Shown piece by piece: positions 7,775 to 17,282 of a DNA stretch of 64,000 nt. Every line of letters starts with the position of its first letter. Within the stretch, counting starts at the first letter, position 1. Source of the stretch: JALEFZ01 sp964564415. GTDB lineage: Bacteria; Bacteroidota; Bacteroidia; J057. Position numbers and translations under genes: made by a program. The DNA lies in the NCBI GenBank assembly GCA_964564415.1, contig CAZMAV010000014.1:1-64000 (forward strand), written 5' to 3'. The notes below the pieces were generated by a model. The model had not been told where the DNA came from and ran no database searches. It was given only the letters and a program-made list of their open reading frames with translations.

Positions 7775-8884
7775 ATGAAATACCTTAGCTCACTTTTCCT
7801 CCTTCTTGTTTTAGCGTTGTACGCTTGTGCTCCTGAAGGTCAAAGTAAAACCAATGTCGGTTTTTCGGTTACTCCTCAAGCTGAAACCGCCCCTGTCAAA
7901 AGTAGGGGCGATGCTGCTGATGACCCTGCAATTTGGGTTCATCCTGATGATCCTGCTAAGAGCCTGGTATTTGCTACCGATAAACTCGCAGGGATCTATG
8001 CCTACGACTTAAAAGGTATTCAAAAAGCATTTTATCCCATAGGAGAGATCAATAACATAGATGTACTTCACAATGTAGTCCTCGACAGCCAAAAGATAGA
8101 TATCTTATGTGGGACCAATCAAAGCCTCAACACCCTTGAGATATTCGGCATAGACCCCAAATCAGGTATTCTACGTTCCGCTACCGCTGAAGCTTTGTTT
8201 TCCCAGACTCAAAAGGTCTATGGCATATGTCTCTATCACAGCCCCAAGGATTCCCAGGCCTATGCATTTGTGGGGGGATACGAGGGAGAAATCGAACAGT
8301 GGCAACTCTTACCCGCAAAAGATGGACATATTTCTGCTAAGATTGTCAGAGAATTCAGGCTTCCCGGTAAATCAGAAGGAATGGTCGCCGACCATGAAAG
8401 GGGATACATTTATGTGGCCCAGGAAACCAATGCTATCTGGCGTATACCTGCTGAGCCTGACACAGATGGGGAGGATTATTTTCTGGTAACTAGCCTGGAA
8501 GGCAATCCAAATCTAAAGGCTGACCTTGAAGGTCTTGCCCTTTACAGAGCTAAAAATGAGGAGGGATTTTTGATTGTTTCCTCTCAGGGTAATCACAGTT
8601 TTGCCATATTTAAACGAAAGGCTCCCTACCCTTATCTTGGTAGTTTTCACATTGAAGCCAAGGAAGATATCGACGAAGTAAGCATGAGCGATGGCATTGA
8701 AGTGATCAATCAATATATGGGGGAAGATTTTCCCCTAGGCATGTTTGTAACTCAGGATGGGGAAAACCTAGATCCCATGGGAAGACGGCAGAGCCAGAAT
8801 TTTAAATTTTTGAGATGGGAAGATATTGCAGATTCTCTAGGCATCCATACCATTATAGATACCACTGCTTTTGTAAAGCGATGA
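7775..8884 (+). CDS. 3-phytase-type beta-propeller phytase, lipoprotein
   Basis: A 369-residue predicted lipoprotein: a signal sequence with lipobox LYAC (Cys18). The mature part matches beta-propeller (BPP) phytases: 'SRGDAADDPAIWVHPDDPAK' near 43-62, 'NNIDV', 'VYGICLY', 'SEGMVADHERGYIYVAQE' (about 207-224) and 'ADLEGLALY', with clustered acidic residues that bind calcium in this family. The family releases phosphate from phytate or other organic phosphate esters, here presumably at the cell surface or in the periplasm. It starts 27 bp after lpxK on the same strand and converges with the Rpn-type gene downstream (9 bp gap). No Pho box was recognised. Confidence 0.92.
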   Translation: MKYLSSLFLLLVLALYACAPEGQSKTNVGFSVTPQAETAPVKSRGDAADDPAIWVHPDDPAKSLVFATDKLAGIYAYDLKGIQKAFYPIGEINNIDVLHNVVLDSQKIDILCGTNQSLNTLEIFGIDPKSGILRSATAEALFSQTQKVYGICLYHSPKDSQAYAFVGGYEGEIEQWQLLPAKDGHISAKIVREFRLPGKSEGMVADHERGYIYVAQETNAIWRIPAEPDTDGEDYFLVTSLEGNPNLKADLEGLALYRAKNEEGFLIVSSQGNHSFAIFKRKAPYPYLGSFHIEAKEDIDEVSMSDGIEVINQYMGEDFPLGMFVTQDGENLDPMGRRQSQNFKFLRWEDIADSLGIHTIIDTTAFVKR

Positions 8885-8893
8885 GGGATGGTT

Positions 8894-9829
8894 CTACTTC
8901 GACTTTCTTAGCTTACCTTCCTTTATCAACCTTGCCTCGATCTCGACGACTACAGTTGCAGGCTCTTCCAGCAACTCGATAATCTCCTCCTTGCTCATAC
9001 CCTTGAGGAGAAGCCTCTCGATGACTAGCCTTACTCCTTGCTCGATTCCTTGTTCGATGCCTTGCTGAATCCATCGTCTGCTGTACTGCTTTTTGAGTTC
9101 TTCTCTTCCTACTTCGATAAGTCCCATGGTTTTCTCTCTTTTTAATATGTGATTGATTTGGTTGTCAAACTTGTCATTGCTACTTGAGGTTCTAAAGCGG
9201 ACATAGTGCTTGATGAAGATTGTCAGCCGATGAACCTTACTTTTGTCGTAGCCTTTCAACAACAATTTACGAAAAAGTTGGATTTTCAGTTGAAGTAATT
9301 CTTGGTCTCCTGGCTTTTGGATTGATAGAAACTCCCGACATATTAAAATCAGGGTGGAAAAGGGATTGTCAGAAGATTCTAATACTGATATTTCCTGCTC
9401 CAGGACCTTGTAAGTGTGAAAATCAAACTTCAAGACAGTCCGTAAGCCTTTCATAAAAAAACTCTGTGGCCTGAAGTCCGCCTTGCCATCGGTAAAAATA
9501 ACCAAAGACTCAATGGGTATTTGGTGCTTGTCGTATATACGATAAAAGTAGCGAAACATTCGCCGCTCAAAGTCCTTATCTACATAACCCTGAACCTCAA
9601 CATGGATCAATAACCAAAGATCCTTGCCACTTTGTCGTTTTACCCTGACCAACTTATCCGTGCGCCCACCCTTTCCCCCGCTACCAGGAAAAAGCTGCTG
9701 AAATTCCTTATCCAGAAACTCCACCTGAGTCAGGTCAAGATCCCCCAAATGCTCTGGGTAAAAAAACTCCATCATCTCAGGAAAAAAGTCCTCAATGGCA
9801 CTTTTCCATAGTGTGTCCTTGGTTGCCAT
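8894..9829 (-). CDS. Rpn-family PD-(D/E)XK nuclease/putative transposase
   Basis: A 311-residue protein of the Rpn (recombination-promoting nuclease, formerly putative transposase YhgA-like) family. The nuclease core shows 'FLDKEFQQLFPGS', Asp58 in RTDKLV, and Glu78-x-Gln80 in IHVEVQGY, the PD-(D/E)XK arrangement; then 'FERRMFRYFYRIYDKH' and 'LVIFTDGK'. The C-terminus carries tandem GIEQ units encoded by degenerate 12-nt repeats (about 9028-9064). Such C-terminal repeats are common and variable in this family. A TATCTTTG box lies at 9834-9841 on the minus strand, ending only 4 nt before the ATG, so the mRNA may be leaderless or the true start may be later. The role of Rpn proteins in the cell is not settled. 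Confidence 0.88.
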   Translation of the reverse strand: MATKDTLWKSAIEDFFPEMMEFFYPEHLGDLDLTQVEFLDKEFQQLFPGSGGKGGRTDKLVRVKRQSGKDLWLLIHVEVQGYVDKDFERRMFRYFYRIYDKHQIPIESLVIFTDGKADFRPQSFFMKGLRTVLKFDFHTYKVLEQEISVLESSDNPFSTLILICREFLSIQKPGDQELLQLKIQLFRKLLLKGYDKSKVHRLTIFIKHYVRFRTSSSNDKFDNQINHILKREKTMGLIEVGREELKKQYSRRWIQQGIEQGIEQGVRLVIERLLLKGMSKEEIIELLEEPATVVVEIEARLIKEGKLRKSK

Positions 9830-9870
9830 AAACCAAAGATAAAAATATTAGCTTTAGCTAAAAAATACAA

Positions 9871-11289
9871 TCATTCGATTTTTATGATTTGATCCATGTT
9901 TTTTTCTGAACCAGGCAATTCGCCGTTGCGGATCAACTTTCCTGACAACCATCTGAACCTCCAGGTGAGAAATACCGCTGTCAGAAAAAGACTAGTCACA
10001 AAGCCAAACCAAATACCATAGACTCCAAATCCAAGGATAAAGCCCAATAAATACCCAATTGGAAGATTGATCACCCAGTAGGCGACGAAGGTGATGATGG
10101 TGGGAATCCTAACATCCTGAATGCCTCGAAGAATGCCCACACCAGCAGCCTGAATGCCATCAAAGAGGGCAAAAATACCGCCTATGATTAATAAGTTAGA
10201 AGCGACCTCTATCACGTAGGGATCTTCAGTAAAAAACTTGGGAAATGCATCCCTCCCTACAAAAAATACCAGGGCAGCTATTATCATAAAGGCCGCACAA
10301 AGAAAAATACCGGCCATGCCTGCTTCCCTTACATTGTGAAAATCCCGGCGTCCCAGGGCATTTCCTACCCTTATAGAGGATCCCGAAGATATGCCTATCA
10401 CCACCATATAGGCCAGAGCTGCCATCTGAATGGCTACCTGATGCGCTGCACGGTCTGCAGAACCATTCTCAAACCACCCAATCATCAGGGTGGACCCCCC
10501 AAAAGCCGCTACCTCAAAAAAATATTGTAGTCCTGAGGGGATACCTATCGCCAGTATTTTTTGGATGATGGACTTCTTGAGCTTGAACCACCCATCTCGG
10601 AGGGGATATTTTTTGAAGTTTTTATGATAAAGAATGTATCCTACCATAAGGATAGCCATAAAAGTCCGGGAAGCAAGGGTACCGATGCCGGCCCCGTCCA
10701 GTTCCAGCCTGGGAAAGCCCCAGTTTCCAAAAATCAATAGCCAGTTTATAAATGTATTAAAAGCCAGTCCCCAAAGGGTAATGTACATCGCAGGGCGGGT
10801 GAGTTCCAGTCCGTCTGCAAATTGCTTGGCCACCAAAAAAAGCATCATCGGAAAAACTGAATAACTCAATATCCTTGTATAAGAATATGCCAGGTCCACA
10901 TCCTCTTGAGGCTGATCCATGATAAACATCAGGTCAGCCCCATAGTAGACCGCAAGCCCAAGAATGATGCTGGAAAAAGAAGCTACCCAGACGCCCTGAA
11001 TGAAATAATCCCTTACCTTTTCATGATTTTTTCCCCCATCTGCCTCGGCAACCAAGGGAGAAATGGCAAAGCTAATCCCCAATCCCAGAATAGTAAGAAC
11101 AAAGAAAAATATATTTGCCAGGGAGGCAGCCGACAAATGCACATAGCCCAACCTCCCGATCATTAGGTTGTCGATGAATCCCATCAGGTACTGGCCTACC
11201 TGCCCAATAATCACCGGTATGGATAATTTTAGGGTATCCACCAGGTGTCTTCGAAAAGTAGTGGTTGAATTTATGCTTTTGCCCTGCAT
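9871..11289 (-). CDS. MATE family efflux transporter
   Basis: A 472-residue polytopic inner-membrane protein with about 12 hydrophobic helices in two similar halves. MATE hallmarks: 'LKLSIPVIIGQVGQYLMGFI' near the N-terminus, 'DNLMIGRLGYVHLSAASLAN', the second-half counterpart 'GIPSGLQYFFEVAAFGGSTL' and 'AAHQVAIQMAALAYMVVIGI', then 'ASSNLL' style helices and 'GVGILRGIQDVRIPTIITF'. These transporters export cationic drugs or metabolites using Na+ or H+ gradients; the substrate here cannot be inferred. It lies 41 bp upstream of the Rpn-type gene on the same strand, and is divergent from rpsO. Confidence 0.95.
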   Translation of the reverse strand: MQGKSINSTTTFRRHLVDTLKLSIPVIIGQVGQYLMGFIDNLMIGRLGYVHLSAASLANIFFFVLTILGLGISFAISPLVAEADGGKNHEKVRDYFIQGVWVASFSSIILGLAVYYGADLMFIMDQPQEDVDLAYSYTRILSYSVFPMMLFLVAKQFADGLELTRPAMYITLWGLAFNTFINWLLIFGNWGFPRLELDGAGIGTLASRTFMAILMVGYILYHKNFKKYPLRDGWFKLKKSIIQKILAIGIPSGLQYFFEVAAFGGSTLMIGWFENGSADRAAHQVAIQMAALAYMVVIGISSGSSIRVGNALGRRDFHNVREAGMAGIFLCAAFMIIAALVFFVGRDAFPKFFTEDPYVIEVASNLLIIGGIFALFDGIQAAGVGILRGIQDVRIPTIITFVAYWVINLPIGYLLGFILGFGVYGIWFGFVTSLFLTAVFLTWRFRWLSGKLIRNGELPGSEKNMDQIIKIE

Positions 11290-11545
11290 GAAAAGAGGAG
11301 TTGAATGATTTTAGAATTGTTACCAAAGTTTGACCCCTCACCTCTACTCTTTGGACCAAGCTGATGAGTTGACCGAGGACTTTGGGGCAAAATAAAAAGC
11401 ACCCATGAGGTAAGGGCTGGCCTACCTGCAAGGGTGTAGTGCCTCAAATAACGGAAGCTATGGAAGTTTGGTTGCAGGTTGAAAAAGAATTAATTGAGAA
11501 TTAACAGGTTCTGGCATGAAATTTTCCTGGGACTTTGGCTTTTAC

Positions 11546-11577
11546 TTTGCTTTATGAAGTCTCTTTCTCTATATTTG
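11546..11577 (+). promoter_or_regulatory. Bacteroidota-type promoter of rpsO-pnp
   Basis: TTTG (11546-11549), 20 nt spacer, TATATTTG (11570-11577): a full match to the Bacteroidota sigma-A consensus TTTG/TAnnTTTG. The ATG of rpsO lies 35 nt after the -7 element, so the leader is short. The rest of the 323-bp gap 11290-11612 between the divergent MATE gene and rpsO shows no gene. Confidence 0.75.
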
Positions 11578-11612
11578 CATGTCCAAAAAACAAGTAAAAA
11601 TTACATTCATTC

Positions 11613-11888
11613 ATGTATCTGTACAAAGAACTGAAACAGGAGGTTTTTAAAAAATACGGACACCAGAAGGGCGAGCAAGACACCGGTTCTCCGGAGTCTC
11701 AAGTTGCCTTATTCACATATAGAATCCAGCACCTGACCGAGCATCTCAAGAAAAACAAGAAGGACGTTTCTACTCGCAAAGGCCTTCAAAAGCTGGTAGG
11801 TAAGCGCCGCCGCCTCCTCAACTACCTGAAAGACAAAGACATTGAACGCTACCGAGCCATTATTGCAGAGCTAGGACTACGTAAGTAA
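11613..11888 (+). CDS. rpsO: 30S ribosomal protein S15 (uS15)
   Basis: Binds the central domain of 16S rRNA and helps bridge to the 50S subunit. At 91 residues it is the standard length and shows the family signature across residues 20-88: 'KKYGHQKGEQDTGSPESQVA', 'LFTYRIQHLTEHLKKNKKD', 'STRKGLQKLVGKRRRLLNYL' and the terminal LGLRK. It is first in the conserved rpsO-pnp pair, with a consensus promoter just upstream and a 54-bp gap before pnp containing a 12-bp palindrome AGAAGATCTTCT (about 11924-11935). Confidence 0.99.
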   Translation: MYLYKELKQEVFKKYGHQKGEQDTGSPESQVALFTYRIQHLTEHLKKNKKDVSTRKGLQKLVGKRRRLLNYLKDKDIERYRAIIAELGLRK

Positions 11889-11942
11889 TGCCCACCTCTA
11901 CGCCTGATCGCATTCGATACTAAAGAAGATCTTCTCCAATTT

Positions 11943-14126
11943 ATGAACATCATACGCAAATCCACCCATCTCCCTGATGGGCGGGAAATTATCCTTGAAA
12001 CCGGCCATCTCGCCAAACAGGCCGATGGTTGTGTCATGCTTACCTGCGGGGAAACCATGCTGATGGCGGTTTGTGTCGCCAGAAAAGAAATCGACATCGA
12101 AAAAGACTTCCTCCCACTTTCTGTGGATTACATGGAGAAGTTTTCTTCCTCCGGTCGCTTTCCCGGAGGTTTTTTCAAGCGCGACGGCCGAATGGGCGAG
12201 AATGAAATTCTCACCTCACGCCTCATCGACAGGGCCATCCGCCCCCTTTTTCCCGATGACTATCACGGTGATACCCAGGTCATGGTCTACCTCATGTCCT
12301 CAGACATGGAAGAACAGCCCGATGCCCTGGCCTGTCTCGCTGCCTCTTCGGCCCTTCTCATCTCTGACATTCCCTTCACCCATCCTGTCTGTGAAGTACG
12401 TGTAGGAAGAAAAGATGGCGAATTCCTCATCAATCCACCCTTCAGTGCCATGGAGTCCTGCGATGTGGATCTCATGATTGCCGGAACTTCTCAGTCCGTC
12501 AACATGGTAGAGGGGGAAATGAAGGAAGTCAGCGAAGAGGTCATGCTCTCAGCCATGAAATTTGGCCACGAAGTCATCCAAACCCTCAACTCCCTTCAAG
12601 AAGACCTACAAAAAGAGGCCGGAAAGGAAATTCGGGAGTATGAAACCCTGGAATTCGACGAAGAACTCTTCAACAAGATGGATGCCATCCTGGCCCAGCC
12701 CTTTGAAGAGATTACCCTGGCAGCTCATGGCAAGGAAGACCGCTCAGAGAAGTTCAGAGAACTAAAAGACAAGGTCATGGAAGAGCTACAGGAGGCATAT
12801 GAAGAGGACGAGCACTTTAATTCCAAGGTAGGTGCCCACTTCAAAAAGATTCAAAAGCGGGTCGTCAGAGGCCTGACCGTGAAAAACAAAAGGCGTCTTG
12901 ATGGCCGTGCCCTCGATGAGGTCCGCGATATCTGGGGACAAACAGGACTGCTCCCCCGCGTTCATGGTTCAGCCGTATTTACCAGAGGAGAAACTCAGGC
13001 CCTTTGTACCGCTACATTGGGTACTAAAATGGACGAGCAAACCATCGACACAGCTACCTTTAAGGGCTCCAAAAAGTTCATGCTTCAGTACAATTTCCCC
13101 GGTTTCTCTACCGGAGAAGTGAAGCCTAACAGAGGCCCCGCCCGACGTGAAATCGGACACGGAAACCTGGCCGAAAGGGCCCTCAAAACAGTAGTTCCTT
13201 CGGATATCCCCTACACCGTAAGGGTAGTTTCCAATATCCTGGAGTCCAATGGTTCCTCTTCCATGGCTTCCGTCTGCGGAGGTACCATGGCACTGATGGA
13301 TGCCGGTATTCAGATTAATAAGCCTGTCTCGGGCATCGCTATGGGTTTGATTACCACTGAAGATGGTTTTGCCGTACTTTCCGACATCCTTGGTGATGAA
13401 GATTTCCTGGGAGATATGGACTTCAAAGTAGCCGGAACCGAAAATGGCCTCACTGCCTGTCAGATGGATATCAAAATCCAGGGACTTTCCTGGGAGATTA
13501 TAGAAACAGCTCTTGAGCAATCCAAGGGTGGAAGAATGCATATCCTCGATAAGATGCTGGAAGTGATTCCCGAAATCAAAGAGGACCTTTCTCCCTACGC
13601 CCCTCGATTTTTTACCATGGATATCCCCAACGATTCCTTTGGTACTATCATCGGTCCCGGTGGTAAGATCATCCAGGAAATTCAAAAGGAAACGGGTACA
13701 GCCATTGCCCTCGAAGAAGGCGAAGGCAAAACAGGGAAAGCTACCATCTCCGGCAACAGCTCCGAGGCTATCGCCGAAGCTGCCCAGCACATTCGCAAGC
13801 TCATCCAGGTGCCTACCATCGGAGAGGTCTACAGCGCCAAAGTCAAGAACATCACCGATTACGGAGCCTTCGTTGAATTCCTTCCCGGAAAAGAAGGTCT
13901 GCTCCACATTTCTGAGATTTCTTACGATCGTCTCAGGAGCATGGAAGGGGTATTTAAGGTTGGAGACGAAATACCTATCAAACTCGTAGGAGTAGATCCA
14001 AAATCCGGCAAGTGGAGACTTTCTCATAAAGTCCTTCTTCCCAAACCCGAAGGATGGGACGAAGAGGAAGCCCGCCGCAAAGAAAGCCGTGGCAACAGAA
14101 GAAACGGACGTCGAGATAGAGATTAA
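11943..14126 (+). CDS. pnp: Polyribonucleotide nucleotidyltransferase (PNPase)
   Basis: Phosphorolytic 3'-5' exoribonuclease, trimeric, part of RNA turnover. 727 residues: two RNase PH-like core domains (about 10-215 and 310-540) joined by a helical segment, a KH domain beginning about 560 ('FGTIIGPGGKIIQEIQKETG') and an S1 domain from about 626 ('GEVYSAKVKNITDYGAFVEF'). The catalytic acidic segment 'SDILGDEDFLGDMDFKVAGT' and the phosphate-binding 'ESNGSSSMASVCGGTMALMD' are intact. The C-terminus ends in a short basic Arg/Asn-rich tail that probably aids RNA binding. Second gene of the rpsO operon, ended by a strong terminator. Confidence 0.99.
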   Translation: MNIIRKSTHLPDGREIILETGHLAKQADGCVMLTCGETMLMAVCVARKEIDIEKDFLPLSVDYMEKFSSSGRFPGGFFKRDGRMGENEILTSRLIDRAIRPLFPDDYHGDTQVMVYLMSSDMEEQPDALACLAASSALLISDIPFTHPVCEVRVGRKDGEFLINPPFSAMESCDVDLMIAGTSQSVNMVEGEMKEVSEEVMLSAMKFGHEVIQTLNSLQEDLQKEAGKEIREYETLEFDEELFNKMDAILAQPFEEITLAAHGKEDRSEKFRELKDKVMEELQEAYEEDEHFNSKVGAHFKKIQKRVVRGLTVKNKRRLDGRALDEVRDIWGQTGLLPRVHGSAVFTRGETQALCTATLGTKMDEQTIDTATFKGSKKFMLQYNFPGFSTGEVKPNRGPARREIGHGNLAERALKTVVPSDIPYTVRVVSNILESNGSSSMASVCGGTMALMDAGIQINKPVSGIAMGLITTEDGFAVLSDILGDEDFLGDMDFKVAGTENGLTACQMDIKIQGLSWEIIETALEQSKGGRMHILDKMLEVIPEIKEDLSPYAPRFFTMDIPNDSFGTIIGPGGKIIQEIQKETGTAIALEEGEGKTGKATISGNSSEAIAEAAQHIRKLIQVPTIGEVYSAKVKNITDYGAFVEFLPGKEGLLHISEISYDRLRSMEGVFKVGDEIPIKLVGVDPKSGKWRLSHKVLLPKPEGWDEEEARRKESRGNRRNGRRDRD

Positions 14127-14143
14127 TCATCGGCATTAAGAAT

Positions 14144-14184
14144 AAAAAAACGCAGCTCCTATCATTTGAAGCTGCGTTTTTTAT
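14144..14184. terminator. Bidirectional intrinsic terminator after pnp
   Basis: A run of A, stem ACGCAGCT / AGCTGCGT and a run of T: arms at about 14144-14157 and 14170-14183 with a 12-nt loop. The A-tract and T-tract make it usable from both strands, so it can end pnp (+) and the convergent FAD/Fe-S dehydrogenase gene (-), whose stop is at 14201. Confidence 0.85.
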
Positions 14185-14200
14185 TTGTATGAATCAGGCT

Positions 14201-17143
14201 TTACTCTTTGATGAGGGCATCCCACAGAACCTCCACCGGATGCAAGGCCCTCCTCTGGGTTCCATCTGCGATTTGATGGCGACAAGAAGTTCCTGGAGCC
14301 GCGATGATGCTATCGTCTTCAGCCTTTCTTACCGCCGGAAACAAGACCAATTCCCCTACCTGCATAGAGAGTTCGTAGTGCTCCTTTTCATAGCCGAATG
14401 ATCCCGCCATGCCACAGCAGCCCGAGGGAATGACTTCGACCTCATAATTTTCAGGCAAAGAAAGAATTTCAACCGAAGGATCGACAGAGGCAATTGCTTT
14501 TTGATGGCAGTGTCCATGAAGCCAGACCTTCTTAGGCTCGAGCGTGAATGCATCTGAGTCGATCTTGCCCCGACCGATTTCACGGGCAAGGAACTCATCA
14601 ATCATCATGGCATGGGGAGCAATCTTACGGGCCTCCGAGCGCATTTCTTCAATGACCAATTGGGGATATTCGTCCCTAAAACCCAGGATGGCCGAAGGCT
14701 CTATCCCAAGCAGTGGAGTTTCCTCGCTAATCAGATCCTTGAAGCAGTTGACATTGTAGATGGCTAATTGTCGAGCTTCTTTGAGCAATCCTTTGGAAAT
14801 GTAGGCCCTTCCACTTTCTTCATGCTTGGGCATCTCCACCTCGTAACCCAGATGGGCCAACAATTCTATCCCCCGGATTCCAATCTTGGTATCATTGAAA
14901 TTGGTAAATTCATCACAGAAAAAATAAACCCTGCCCCTTCGACCTACATTTCTGACAACTTGTTGAAGGCGAGGCTCATTGATTTCAAACCACTTCCTAA
15001 AGCTGATCTTGTGCAAGGAGGGTAGGGAACGCTTTTGAGCTACACCCAAAACAGCTTTCAGGAGCCCTCCTGTTACTTTGTTATTTAGGAAAAAGTTGCT
15101 GATTCCAGGAGCCATCATCCCCAAGCCATTGAGTTTCCCAATGTTGGCGATGGCCCTGCTCCGAAGGGGAACCCCATGTTTTTTATGATATTGATGGAGA
15201 AACTCAGCCTTTAACGTAGCCACGTTGACGTTGGAAGGACACTCAGAGGCACATCCTTTACAGGAAAGGCAAAGGTCCATGACTTCGTATATATCTTCGT
15301 GTGAAAAAGGATTTTCCTCCTCAGATCGGGTGAGAATTTCCCGAAGTATATTGGCGCGTGCCCGGGTAGTATCTTTTTCATCACGGGTCGCCATGTAGGA
15401 TGGACACATGGTTCCCCCGCTAAGGTGGCTTTTCCGGCAATCCCCAGAACCATTGCATTTCTCGGCTGCTCTCAGGATACCATCGGTATCTGAAAAATCA
15501 AAAACGGTGTCGAATTGACGGGTTTTCTGACCTGCATCGTAGCGAAGAGAGACATCCATGGGTGGGGCGTCTACGATTTTACCCGGATTAAAAAGGTTGG
15601 TCGGGTCCCAGGTCTGTTTGATCCTGCGAAGGAGCTCATAATTTTCCTCCCCGATCATCAGGGGGATAAATTCAGCCCTTAACCTGCCATCACCGTGTTC
15701 TCCACTAAGAGAACCTTGATATTTCTTGACGAGTTCAGCCGTAGACCTTCCAATGCTTCTGAATTGCTTTCTGTCCTTCTCATTTTTTAAATCTAACAAG
15801 GGCCGCAGGTGAAGTTCTCCCGCTCCGGCATGGGCATAGTAAACCGCTTTCTGGTTGTAGCCCTCCATCATCTGACTGAATTCCCGTATGTAGCGGGGCA
15901 ATTGCTCCAATTCAACTGCGGTATCCTCAATTACAGCCACAGGTTTGGCATCACCGGGGACGTTGGCAAGCAGGCCCAACCCAGCCTTACGCAAGGCCCA
16001 GACCTTGGCTATATCCTCTCCAAAAAGTAGGGGATAAGCATAACCCAAGCCATCAGCCTGCATTTCTTCCTTTATGCTGTCAAGTTTTCCCTGGACTTCT
16101 CCTTCACTTTCCCCTCCGGCCTCGATGATGAGTACTGCCTCCGGATCTCCCTCCAAAAAAAAACGGTAGGGCTCATACATGCGGTTTCCTTTGGTACAGT
16201 CCATGACGATTTTATCCATCAACTCGACTGCCCGAGGCTGGTGGCCCATAGCCGTCAATACTGCCTGCAAAGCTTCATCTACACTGTTAAATTGGGCACA
16301 GAGTAAGCCGAGATGGGAGGGAGGCAGAGGATCACAATGGATTTGGATCTCAGTCGTAAAAGCCAGTGTTCCTTCTGATCCCGTCAGCAACTGACACATA
16401 TTGAAAGGCTTTCCCCCTTCCCTGAATACCTCAGACTCCAACAACAGGTCTACCGCATAGCCCGTGTTTCTCCTGTGAATAGAGGGTCGGGGAAAATGAT
16501 CCCGAATCCGCTGCTGAACATCGCCCTGAGACAATTCCTGATATACCTGCTCGTACAAACTTCCCTCCAAGCTCTCCAGTTTCCGTTTTTCATGGAATTC
16601 CTCTGCTGATAGGGCTGAAAAAGTCGCTGAACTCCCATCGCTCAAGAGGGTCTTCAATTCTAAGACATGATCCCTTGTGCTCCCATATACAATGGAATAA
16701 GACCCACAAGAATTATTACCGACCATTCCTCCAATCATAGCACGATTGGCGGTAGAAGTATTGGGACCAAAAAAGAGACCGTGGGGCCTGAGAAATTTAT
16801 TGAGGTCATCTCTGATGATTCCAGGCTGTACCCGTACCCAGCCTTCCTCGGCATTGACTTCGAGGATCTGATCAAAATATTTGGAAATATCCACTACGAT
16901 GCCCTCTCCTACACATTGTCCAGCGAGTGAGGTTCCCGCAGCCCGGGGTATAAGAGATACCTTTTCGGTACGGGCAAAATGAATCAACTGCCGCAGGTCA
17001 TCTTCATTTTTGGGGTGGGCAACAGCCAGGGGAATTTCCCGATAGACAGAAGCATCTGTAGCGTAAAGGACGCGATGCATGTCGTCGGTATAAATTTCGC
17101 CGTCTATTGAAGCGTCAAGTATTCGAAGTTTTTCTTGGGTCAT
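14201..17143 (-). CDS. FAD-linked oxidase/Fe-S fusion dehydrogenase (YdiJ/GlcD-GlpC type)
   Basis: A 980-residue fusion. N-terminal half: FAD-binding PCMH/GlcD-like 2-hydroxyacid dehydrogenase ('VSLIPRAAGTSLAGQCVGEG', 'GPNTSTANRAMIGGMVGNNS', 'GSLSGEHGDGRLR', 'NLFNPGKIVD'). C-terminal half: two ferredoxin-type clusters ('CNGSGDCRKSH...MCPSY' and 'LCLSCKGCASECPSNVN') and GlpC/HdrD-like CCG motifs ('HGHCHQKA', 'PSGCCGMAGSFG'). The architecture matches E. coli YdiJ, a D-2-hydroxyglutarate dehydrogenase, and similar D-lactate-type enzymes; the exact substrate is inferred. The frame is open upstream to 17365, but the ATG at 17143 ('MTQEKLRILD') is the better start because the longer one runs into anmK. 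It converges on the terminator shared with pnp. Confidence 0.9.
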   Translation of the reverse strand: MTQEKLRILDASIDGEIYTDDMHRVLYATDASVYREIPLAVAHPKNEDDLRQLIHFARTEKVSLIPRAAGTSLAGQCVGEGIVVDISKYFDQILEVNAEEGWVRVQPGIIRDDLNKFLRPHGLFFGPNTSTANRAMIGGMVGNNSCGSYSIVYGSTRDHVLELKTLLSDGSSATFSALSAEEFHEKRKLESLEGSLYEQVYQELSQGDVQQRIRDHFPRPSIHRRNTGYAVDLLLESEVFREGGKPFNMCQLLTGSEGTLAFTTEIQIHCDPLPPSHLGLLCAQFNSVDEALQAVLTAMGHQPRAVELMDKIVMDCTKGNRMYEPYRFFLEGDPEAVLIIEAGGESEGEVQGKLDSIKEEMQADGLGYAYPLLFGEDIAKVWALRKAGLGLLANVPGDAKPVAVIEDTAVELEQLPRYIREFSQMMEGYNQKAVYYAHAGAGELHLRPLLDLKNEKDRKQFRSIGRSTAELVKKYQGSLSGEHGDGRLRAEFIPLMIGEENYELLRRIKQTWDPTNLFNPGKIVDAPPMDVSLRYDAGQKTRQFDTVFDFSDTDGILRAAEKCNGSGDCRKSHLSGGTMCPSYMATRDEKDTTRARANILREILTRSEEENPFSHEDIYEVMDLCLSCKGCASECPSNVNVATLKAEFLHQYHKKHGVPLRSRAIANIGKLNGLGMMAPGISNFFLNNKVTGGLLKAVLGVAQKRSLPSLHKISFRKWFEINEPRLQQVVRNVGRRGRVYFFCDEFTNFNDTKIGIRGIELLAHLGYEVEMPKHEESGRAYISKGLLKEARQLAIYNVNCFKDLISEETPLLGIEPSAILGFRDEYPQLVIEEMRSEARKIAPHAMMIDEFLAREIGRGKIDSDAFTLEPKKVWLHGHCHQKAIASVDPSVEILSLPENYEVEVIPSGCCGMAGSFGYEKEHYELSMQVGELVLFPAVRKAEDDSIIAAPGTSCRHQIADGTQRRALHPVEVLWDALIKE

Positions 17144-17282
17144 TTCCTTGAATATTGCAAAAGAAAGAGGAAAGAAAACGCTGATTCCCTCCCCAGCATT
17201 AAGTTCGTCTTTAGTAAGGAATAATATAAGAAGGCGATTGTTTGGGAGAATGTTTGATTGAACCTTACTCCAAATTTTTCCC

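Noticed and set aside
12969..14027. 352-residue antisense open frame in pnp
   Set aside because: Opposite-strand shadow of a highly conserved gene; no motif of its own.
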